Assembly: GCA_016800925.1 (NCBI GenBank)
Contig: JABCPU010001114.1
Coordinates: forward strand, 1 to 15,842
Direction of reading: 5' to 3'
Length of the DNA: 15,842 nt
Origin: Suillus spraguei
Taxonomy: Eukaryota > Basidiomycota > Agaricomycetes > Boletales > Suillaceae
Part shown: positions 8,229 through 15,842 of the stretch, one piece after another
Numbering within the stretch: the stretch's first letter is position 1
Layout of the letters: every line of letters starts with the position of its first letter
The notes under the pieces: model-generated
The model's database searches: none
What the model was told of the DNA's origin: nothing
The model's input: the letters and a program-made list of their open reading frames with translations, nothing else
Translations under genes and position numbers: made by a program

Positions 8229-10445
8229 TCATTCACATCGACGAACTCTCAAAGGTACCCCAATACCATCCTCTCCAACAACCCGCGGGCGAGGCAGAAG
8301 TCCACTCGCAATCTCGACCTCAGTATCCGGTCCATCCCGCATCTCAAACACAAAATTCTTAACCAGAACCGATAAGACCACCTGTATGACAATGAGTAAC
8401 GTCCAAACCGGCTGATTCGTTTCAATCACCTTGAATTCCGCGATAGCAAAATCTTTTCCGATACACGTCCTCGGCCCGTCGACGAATGTAAGAAGATGCC
8501 TATGACCCTGGACTTCCTTGGCCTTTCCAGTGATGCCGTCTTCAGTCAGCCAACGGTCAGGTTTATATTCCTTTGCATCAGGTCCCCAGATTGCCAAGGA
8601 GCGATTGATCGCCGCGACTGATATCGTGATTAATGTTCCTTTCGCTATTGATATACTGTCCGTCTTTTGCCCGGACTCCGTGTGCACAGGTTCACTCAAG
8701 GGAATAACGTCATCTGCCGCTGCCTGAAGATCCGCTGTTAGAGTATTTATTTGTACGTGATAGGCGCACTCACAAGACGAGTGAATTCGCCCAACGGAGG
8801 ATGGAGTCGTAGAATTTCATGAACGACCGCATCCAGGTATGGGAGGTTGACCTTTAATTGGTCGTATGTCGGATCAGCGCCAAATGCAAGCAGTTCCTCT
8901 CTGAGCCTGGTTTGGACATCAGGGTGTCGCGATAATTCAATTAGCGCCCACTGATCATGACGTCAATGGCGTGCACAGACGTAATCATAAAGTAAACTTA
9001 CCGTAAGACTGACTATCGACGAAGAGTCAGCCAATATGATAGCAGCGGACAAGAAACGGACTTACTGGATGTCGTCTCATAACCTGCGACAAGCAAGACC
9101 TTCATCTGCACGATGTCAGCTCGCAAATAATTGCTGTGATAGATACATTGACTTCACGGACCTGTGCCATTACTTCCTCCGCCGACATATGAAGCTCGGC
9201 ATCTTGGCTTTCAGATTTAACTGATCATCGCGTCAATCAAGAGACCACGACGAATCCCTCGGAGACCTCACTCAACAATCCGATGACGGACTTTTCCTCG
9301 TCTCTCTCACTTATATTCGCATCCTTCTCCCGGCGGCTGCGAATCAATAAGTCGTTAGATATCTTTCCCATGGTCGCGCTAAGTTTCTTGGTTAAATTTA
9401 TCCGCTTGTTGGGAATCTTGGTAATGATAGGAAACGCTGATGCGACCAGGAAAAAAACGTTGTTCATTGTTGAGGCCTGTTGGTTGGCTCCGAAAGTATC
9501 AAACACTTCGGTCACGCTGGCGTGCTTCCCATCGAGCGAGCCAAAATCATGTGAGAATCCAGCAATGCCAACTGTATCCAGACTGATATTGCATCAGTTC
9601 GAGGCGTCAATGTCAAATAATCTTCGCATACGATATATGATTCATCCTTCGAGTCATTTCGATTAGGAATGACACTTGCGAAGCCAGAAAGGATACGCAC
9701 CAGTTCTGAACCTCGATGACGGTGTCGCCATCTTTGCTCGATTCTATGATAGTATCCCATGCGCCTTTGGCCTATAAAGTATTAATGTCAGAGAGGCTAT
9801 ATTTCCTACATCGCAGATCCTTACCTTGTATGCTGAGTCATAAAATACTGATGTGAGTTTCCGAATCGCTGCATTACTGAAAGCTGGAGTAAGGGCCTTC
9901 CGTTGCCTAATTCGTAGGTAGTAGTTAAATCGCTGGGGCGAGGACGAGAGTTGAACAGTACCGCTTGTGGGCTTCACCCTCAGACCATAATAGCCCTCTG
10001 CCGACCTGACAAGAGACATGAAACAGACGAGGTAAGATAGTCGTGTTAACATACTATTGTCTCCCGAAGCGCTGCGGTAAGGGGCGTCTGCAAGTATGTC
10101 CATGTCTCTCGAGCATAGAAATGTGCTATAGCTCTTGGGTCGCACAGCACGATTCTACTCTGTCCGAAGACGCTCGGAATCATATACACAACCCCATATT
10201 CCGTCGCCCAACGTTCATACATTCCACCACTATCTTGAGATGAGGCAAGATCGTGGCGACACACCATATATGAAGCTGGTACGAGGTGGACCCCGCAGTC
10301 GAGTCGTCTTCAATCGCCAGCGAAGGGCCCTTGAGAATTTGACAAAAGCCCACAATGCAGCGAATGAACAGACGACATTGAATGCGCTAACCGAACGTAC
10401 ATTTGTCCAGAGACTTGATGGAGAGAGCACAGGAATGGTAGTCAT
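8229..10445 (-). CDS. Cytochrome P450 monooxygenase, membrane-anchored, with one +1 frameshift in exon 1
   Basis: A haem-thiolate monooxygenase, expected in the ER membrane and fed by P450 reductase. There are 12 exons on the minus strand: 10445-10055, 10005-9962, 9906-9825, 9771-9701, 9646-9632, 9582-9272, 9220-9162, 9105-9066, 9012-9002, 8950-8774, 8723-8430 and 8381-8229. They total 1648 nt, exactly one base over a 548-aa frame. The extra base lies at about 10259-10253, after Ser63 (GVS); translation then meets a stop unless the frame is corrected. Everything else is intact: N-terminal anchor (about 19-37), proline hinge RGPPRTSF (51), I-helix AGYETTS (331), EILR (386), PDRW (455) and haem loop FVDGPRTCIG with Cys487. 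Exons 5 and 9 are only 15 and 11 nt. Intron 8429-8382 is 48 nt with no stop. The frameshift may be a sequencing error or a recent loss. The CYP family number is not assigned. Confidence 0.93.
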
Positions 10446-11598
10446 TGCTGGCTGTTTGATTCGAAATAATTCAGAGATCAATCAGGAGATTTATATTTCT
10501 GTGGCTGCTGACAACCATCAAGAAAACTCAAACTATAAGTCATGAAGGCTGTATGAATGCCGGATATTTTTATCGGCATTACAATGTCTCCGCGTTGTAG
10601 TGTGCCTTGGAATTATTTTAGTTACCTGTGGTTCCCACGTAACAGGAGAGGATTTGTATCACTCTGTAGTTCCTACGGCTAGCCGGCATTCGCGCCAGTT
10701 CTCGATTCTTGTTTTGGTGTTGCTGCCCTTATTAGTTACAGTTAAAATATGCGGAATTGCAAAAAAGTTGAAACTCGCGCGCCCGGCCAGGACCCGTAAG
10801 CACTTCAGCGTCAGCGCTGAACACTCACTATCATAGTTAGTATGCCACACGCACTGTTTCAGCAGACTTGAAAGCTCGAATTCCTATTCTACGTCGACGT
10901 GGGCATTCTGTCAAGCATATATGCCATCTACTTGGGGTCAAGAAGACTCTCGTATACAAAGTCTTACAATGAGATAAGACCAAGCCCCATGGATGACACA
11001 AATATCACTTGCCCACGAGAATTGCCAACAAGGTACTTGAAACAACCCTGTATTGTGACTTGTCATGTTTTGCGAGGATGATAGTCAGAAATTCGAGGTA
11101 GTTGGGCTCAGAGATTTGAAATACAAGTCCCTTGACTTTGCTTTTCCATTAGTTTCAAGTAGGTATATGTATCAAGATGACAATGAATGTAGGTATCTCA
11201 ACGGAGGGTGATGGCGATGACATCGTCGCACTCTGAATTGGTGCTATCAAGTGCTTACGGGGTCCTGGCCGGGCATTTCCGACGCGCGAGTTTGCTGTGA
11301 TGCCTTAACCTGCCAAGTCGCTGATTCCTTGCACAGAGGCCCTCAGAGTAAAATCTTCTTACGAGTTCAGGTATTTATCGTCACCGTTTCAAATGACGTA
11401 CGGGTCAATATACCAATATATCAATGTGGATTAGTTGCACTCAGTCGAGGGTGTTATCGGACGCCATCAAATAGTTTTAATTCCGGGGCATAGCTAGCAA
11501 TGCAGACTCTAAGTTATCGTTATCTTTGACCGTTCGTTTTCCCACAACAGCGAACCTAGGTCTGGCCCTTACCTTTCCTCTACTCAAACTTGATTCTG
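10446..11598. promoter_or_regulatory. Divergent upstream region between P450 and amidase copy B
   Basis: About 1.15 kb lies between two genes transcribed away from each other, so it should hold both promoters. No gene is convincing; the short open frames lack domains. Small palindromes are present: AATGCCG...CGGCATT (10556-10562 / 10574-10580), CGGCTAGCCG (10676-10685), which has the CGG-N4-CCG form of inverted CGG triplets recognised by Zn2Cys6 fungal regulators, and TTCAGCG-TCAG-CGCTGAA (10804-10821). GTTACCTGTGG with CCACGTAAC at about 10621-10643 is a near-hairpin. The regulatory role is inference. Confidence 0.4.
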
Positions 11599-13537
11599 AT
11601 GACTTTCAAGGCGTTCAGCGTCGCTTTGCCTGATCTTTTACGAGGCCTCGATTGTAGAACTTCAAGATGGTCTAGTCAAAGGATACTTCACTAGTGTCCA
11701 ACTTGTCAAGGTGGACTCGTGCCGCTCCAGGACATATCCGATCCAGTGTCTAATCAATTACAGGCCTACTTTGACAGAATCGAGGAAGTCAACTTAAAGG
11801 GTCCTGCCACTACATGCGGTCATCGAGACTATCCAATAGCCATATCACAAGCTGCGGCTCTTGATGATGAACGGAAAGAGAAAGGCAGCCGAGGGCCATT
11901 GCACGGAATACCGTTGTTGTTGAAAGATAATATTGCTACGCTGCATGAAGAAGGTGAGATTCTTTGTGTTATATATACATGCCATACTGATAAATCAATA
12001 TTCGGATAAGGAATGAACACGACCGCAGGTACATCATGTGTTACTGCTGTCATTTTATTTTGCAGATCATAGCTTTTGGGTGTATCCTAGGTTCTTTCGC
12101 GCTGCTGGGTTCTGTTGTTCCTCGAGACGCATTTGTTGCCGCAAAATTACGTGAAGCTGGGGCTATATTCATAGGAAAGGCAAACCTCTCCGAGTGGTCT
12201 GGTATGAGGGGTGAGTGGGGTCATTTAAAGGGAAAGGTTTCCCAATGGCTTGTCGGAGCGTGGGGGGACAAACACTTTCCCCCTACTACCCGAATGCACA
12301 TCCATCTTCTTCAAGCTCCGGCAGTGGCGTTGCGATGGCCATTGGTCTGGCGGCTGGGTCGCTTGGCTCAGAAACACATGGTTCTATTGTCTATCCAAGT
12401 AGCAGGAACAATGTTGTGGGCATCAAGCCCACCATCGGGCTGGTATCTCGCTCAGGCGGTAAGGTTTCTAGGATAGCCATCGATTCTCTATCTAATGATC
12501 CATATTAGTTATACCTATCTCCTCTCATCAGGATACCACTGGTCCGATATGTCGCTCTGTCACTGACGCTGCCATCTTGTTGAAATTTCATGGCTGGGCC
12601 TGATCCCCGAGATGAAGTTACTTTACACCAGCCAGGGATAGTCCCAGATTACATGAAAGCACTCGACAAAAAATGCCCTTAAAGGCGCTCGTCTTGGAGT
12701 GCCTCGTTCCTTCATTCACAATATCAAGACGATCGAGGAGGCGTTCAACTCATCTCTTGACGTCCTTCCGAGCGTTGGGAGCAGAAATCGTCGACCCTGC
12801 AGATTTCCCCGGATACAGAAGAATTGCTGATATCGAAGGCGGAGAAGCGGGTACTGGACGTGGACTTCAAAGTTGATCTTAACAAGTACCTATCGGAACT
12901 CGTTTAACGTTCCGACAGGTGTCAAGACTCTCGCTGCTTTAATAGAATTCAACGAGAAACGCGCAGACCTAAATCTCCCACCACATTCTATAAAGATCAA
13001 TCGCAGTAGGTCCGCTCATATCTCATATACGATATGCTTTTACACAGGATATCTAGATTCATCCAATCGGAAGCTACGCAAGTGGATGACGCCTACTTTG
13101 CAGCACTAGCCGAAGATTTTGACTTGGGACGCACGAGGGGAATTGACGCCATCCTGGCCCAGTTTAACCTCGATGCGATAATTCTACCGACTGACGGACT
13201 TGCACCGGGACCCGCAGCAATTGCAGGGTATCCGTTGATTTCAGGCTAGTATTCCTCACTGCGATCTCAACGCTACTCAATGTTATCCGATATCTAGTAC
13301 CCCTCGGATTTCAGCCAGATGACGTTGAATTGCTGCCTGCAACGCCATCCTCAGTTTATACACAAGCTCAGGACTTCCTTTTGGACTTGCTCTTATGGGG
13401 ACCGCATATAGCGAGTTTAAGCTCATTGGCTATGCGTATGCGTTTGAGCAGGCTACCCACGTGAGACTCCAAGAGAAGGGCCTATGACGGTTGCAATTCC
13501 TAGAACCCAATTAACGGATGTTATGTCTCAGATCTAA
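11599..13537 (+). pseudogene. Amidase copy B, full length but multiply frameshifted
   Basis: Related to fungal acetamidase-like enzymes of the amidase-signature family (Ser-cisSer-Lys hydrolases). Apparent exons are 11599-11710, 11764-11953, 12011-12028 (18 nt), 12091-12458, 12509-13009, 13048-13244 and 13298-13537. Readable blocks include GPLHGIPLLLKDNIAT (catalytic Lys at 11923-11925), SSSGSGVAMAIGLAAGSLG, ETHGSIVYPSSRNNVVGIKP, LGVPRSFI, DLGRTRGID, LDAIILPTDG and YSEFKLIGYAYAFEQATHV. Compared with copy C and the family frame, extra single bases occur near 11636, 11809, 12241, 12262, 12583, 12668, 12765, 12810, 12903 and 13471, with losses near 11832 and 13368. Several lie in A, T, C or G runs. 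The near-11809 and near-11832 changes cancel, scrambling about eight residues. Intron 13245-13297 has a GC donor. The gene cannot give a normal protein as read. It lies tail to tail with copy C. Confidence 0.88.
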
Positions 13538-13860
13538 AGTGTCTTTAGCATTGCGTACTGTCGTATGCATCAAATAAATGAGTTATTTTGGCTGCGTGCA
13601 TTCTGGACATCGGTGCGCGTTACGTGTTTTACGAGAAATATTCATTTTGCTTTTACTTGTAACTTACCTTCGTCGATTCGCACGGTTGGAGTCCAATATA
13701 ATATCAAGCGCATTCTTGACGCACGACCCGAGGCGACTGTCGTCACAACTCTCCAATTTAGCAAGGATGCGCCTTCAGACTTTATGTGAACACTTTCTAC
13801 TTTATCACTTGCACAGATGATATTTTCCCTTCTGCATTGATCATTCTTTTCACCCTCCCT
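13538..13860. other. Gap between the two tail-to-tail amidase copies
   Basis: These 323 bp lie between the stop codons of copies B and C. Apart from an AATAAA hexamer near the left end I see nothing recognisable, and the short open frames have no family signature. The two copies diverge in sequence once their coding regions end, so the duplication boundary probably lies close to the stop codons. Confidence 0.5.
13573..13578 (+). terminator. AATAAA polyadenylation-type hexamer after amidase copy B
   Basis: AATAAA starts 36 nt past the TAA at 13535-13537 of amidase copy B, a plausible place for a polyadenylation signal. Fungal genes often lack this exact hexamer, and it could occur by chance in AT-rich DNA. 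Confidence 0.35.
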
Positions 13861-15759
13861 TCACATAACGCTCACCAACTGCGTTCTCGGAATTGCATCA
13901 TTATATGCCCTTCTCTGAAGTCTCACGTGAGTAGCCTGCTCAAATGCGTAAGCGTAACTGATGAGCTTGAACTCGCTATACGCAGTTCCCATAAAAGCGA
14001 TTCCGAAAGGAACTCCTGGGGCCTGACTGTGAGTGGAGATGGCGTCGCAGGCAGTACCTCGACCCCATCTGGCTGAAAGCCAAGGGGTACTAAATATTGA
14101 ATGGTATAAGTGGCGTAAGCATCACCATACGAAGTACTCGCCTGAAATCAATGGATATCCGGCGATCGCTGTTGGCTTGGGCTCCAGCACATCGGTGGGT
14201 AGAATTATAGCGTCAAGATTAAACTGGCCAGGGTGGCATCAATTCCCCTCGTGCGCCCCAAGTCGAAATTTTGAGCCAGTGCTGCAAAGTATGCATCATC
14301 AACTTGTGTGCCTTCTGCCTCTATAAATCTGCATATCTTCTGTGAAAGTATATTGTATGTGATTCAAGCTGACATACCGAGACTGATCTGTATAAAATGG
14401 GCCTGGAAGTTCTAGTCTGGATTGATCTTGTTGAATTCAATCAGATCAGCGAGAGTCTTGACGCCTGTAGGGACTTTGACCAATTCCGATATGTACTTGC
14501 TGATACCAACTTTGAAGTCCACAACCATCACCAGATTTTTTCTGCTTTCGATGCCAGTAGTTCCTCTCCATTTGGAAAATCTGCAGGGTCGATTATTTCC
14601 GCACCTAAAGCTCGAAAGATGTCAAGGGAAGAGTTGAACGTCTCCTCGATTGCCTTCATATTGCGGAATAAAGGAACGAGGCACTCCAAGACGAGCACCC
14701 TTAAGGGCATTTTTGTCGAGCGCTTTCACGTAGTCTGGGACTATTCCTGGCTGATGTAAAGTCGCTTCATCTCGAGGATCAGGCCCAGCGATGAAATTCA
14801 ACAACAAGGCGGCATCAGTGACAGAGCGACACATCGGGCCAGGAGTATCTTGATTAGACGAGTAAGGTACCACTAGCATTCGCCGTCATCAAAGGGGCGA
14901 CTAAGAACTATAACTGGAAGCCGTACCGCCTGAACGAGATACTAGCCCAACAGTGGGCTTGATACCCACAATATTATTCCTGCTACTTGGAGCTACGATA
15001 GAAGCACGAGTTTCTGTGCCAAGGGATCCGGCTGCCAGACCAACAGCCATCGCAACACCACTTCCGGAACTCGAAGCAAATGGATCAGCGTTTGGATAGT
15101 ACGGACAACGAGTCTGTCCCCCGCCCCGAGAATCCACGAGGAAGTGGAATAGACCTCGCACCAGCCCATTCGGACAGGTTTGTTTTGCCTATGAATATAG
15201 CTCCAGCCTCACGCAATTTTGCTGCTACAAACGCGTCCCGAGGAACCACAGAACCCAGCAGTGCGTAGGAACCTAGAACGGAACCACAAAGATTTAGGAT
15301 TTACTAGATACAGCCAGTAGCGCGGGATGTACCTGCAGTAGTATTCATGCCTCATCTGGATCTCAGTCTGGTGTTGCATGTGTGTAACGCAGAGTACCTC
15401 ACCTTCTTCGTACAACGTAGCAATGTTGTCTTTCAACAATAATGGTATCCATGTAATGGCCACGACTGCCTTTTTCTTTCCGTTCATTGTCAAGGGCCGC
15501 AGCTTGTGTAGAGCTTTCGGATTAGTTTCTATGACTGCATGTAATGCAGGGCCTTTGAGGTTAACTTCTTCAATTCTGCTAAGGTAGGCCTACGATCACT
15601 CAGAGGTGAAGCCTGTATCAGGTATGTGCTGATATAGCAACTTACTTTTACAAGCTGAACGCTACTGAACAATCCTTGTGCTAGACCATCTTGGAGTTCT
15701 GCGATTGAAGCCTCGTAAAGATCAGGTACAGTACTACCGTTAAAAGCATTGGAAGTCAT
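13861..15759 (-). pseudogene. Amidase copy C, full length but multiply frameshifted
   Basis: Same amidase-signature family as copies A and B. ATG is at 15759-15757 and the last codon, TGA, at 13863-13861. The upstream exons are 15759-15646, 15589-15403, 15350-15333 (18 nt), 15272-14927 and one from 14872. Recognisable blocks are VPDLYEASIAELQDG, AYLSRIEEVNLKGPALHAV, IPLLLKDNIATLYEEG (catalytic Lys 15433-15431), GSYALLGSVVPRDAFVAAKL, ASSSGSGVAMAVGLAAGSLG, ETRASIVAPSSRNNIVGIKP, DTPGPMCRSVTDAALLLN and EFKLISYAYAFEQATHV. Single bases are missing near 15509, 15460, 15449, 15120, 14415, 14227 and 14028; an extra base is near 14665 and a frame offset near 14530. Three losses in exon 2 sum to a codon, so the frame recovers just before the catalytic lysine after about 20 scrambled residues. 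The ETxGS motif reads ETRAS. A GC donor intron precedes VPLGFQP, at the same place as in copy B. Almost certainly a pseudogene, unless the assembly is poor here. Confidence 0.88.
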
Positions 15760-15842
15760 GATTGCAGGTCCCAGTAATCAGAGAGCGAAGTTAGAAATAA
15801 GGGTCGGGCCCAAATTCGTTGCGAGAAATGGTCACTGATAAG

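Noticed and set aside
10135..10545. Plus-strand open frame opposite the P450 5' exon
   Set aside because: It is the antisense shadow of P450 exon 1, which has clear membrane-anchor and hinge features in the other strand.
14033..14759. Plus-strand frames across amidase copy C
   Set aside because: They are antisense to copy C, and none encodes a recognisable protein.
1..15842. CRISPR arrays, prokaryotic operons, rRNA
   Set aside because: There are no regularly spaced repeats or rRNA-like sequence. The intron-rich genes are eukaryotic.

Overview
The window looks like nuclear DNA of a filamentous basidiomycete, probably an agaricomycete. Coding sequence is cut by many introns of about 47-62 nt with GT(A/G)AG(T) or GC donors, and exons can be as short as 11-18 nt. 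The best homology is to gene families expanded in mushroom genomes: NRPS-like adenylate-forming reductases, multi-intron membrane P450s and fungal acetamidase-like amidases. These assignments come from motif and protein-pattern recognition, not a database search.

Layout. 1-221 (minus): the 5' end of a decayed amidase gene (copy A) running off the left edge. 222-4074: about 3.8 kb without a firm gene. It holds a GGCAGAA/TTCTGCC motif cluster (1592-1830), the 3' part of a possible cysteine-rich, knottin-patterned small protein (1843-2024, minus), a hairpin (2920-2992), a MITE-like element with about 31-bp terminal inverted repeats (3320-3592), and the pyrimidine-rich upstream region of the next gene. 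4075-7904 (plus): an apparently intact 14-exon gene for an adenylation-thiolation-reductase (A-T-R) enzyme of about 1046 aa. 7905-8228: a short convergent intergenic gap. 8229-10445 (minus): a 12-exon cytochrome P450 of about 548 aa with every hallmark motif but one +1 frameshift in exon 1. 10446-11598: the divergent upstream region. 11599-13537 (plus) and 13861-15759 (minus): two amidase copies (B and C) tail to tail. Both are recognisable along their full length and both carry many single-base indels.

How the parts may work together. The reductase would activate a carboxylic acid as an acyl-AMP, load it on a phosphopantetheine arm and release it reductively as an aldehyde (or alcohol). The membrane P450 could oxidise that product, and amidases could hydrolyse an amide. 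The set resembles a small secondary-metabolite locus. Only the reductase reads as fully intact here, the P450 is one base away from intact, and all three amidase copies look broken, so the locus may be losing parts. Clustering of function is inference, and no product can be named.

Most interesting observations: the two inverted amidase paralogs have opposite indel polarity (B mainly gains bases, C mainly loses them) while the neighbouring 3.1 kb of reductase coding sequence has none; there is a single P450 frameshift; GC-AG introns recur, including one shared by both amidases; two introns are multiples of three and stop-free, so they could be retained; and there is a candidate knottin-like small protein.
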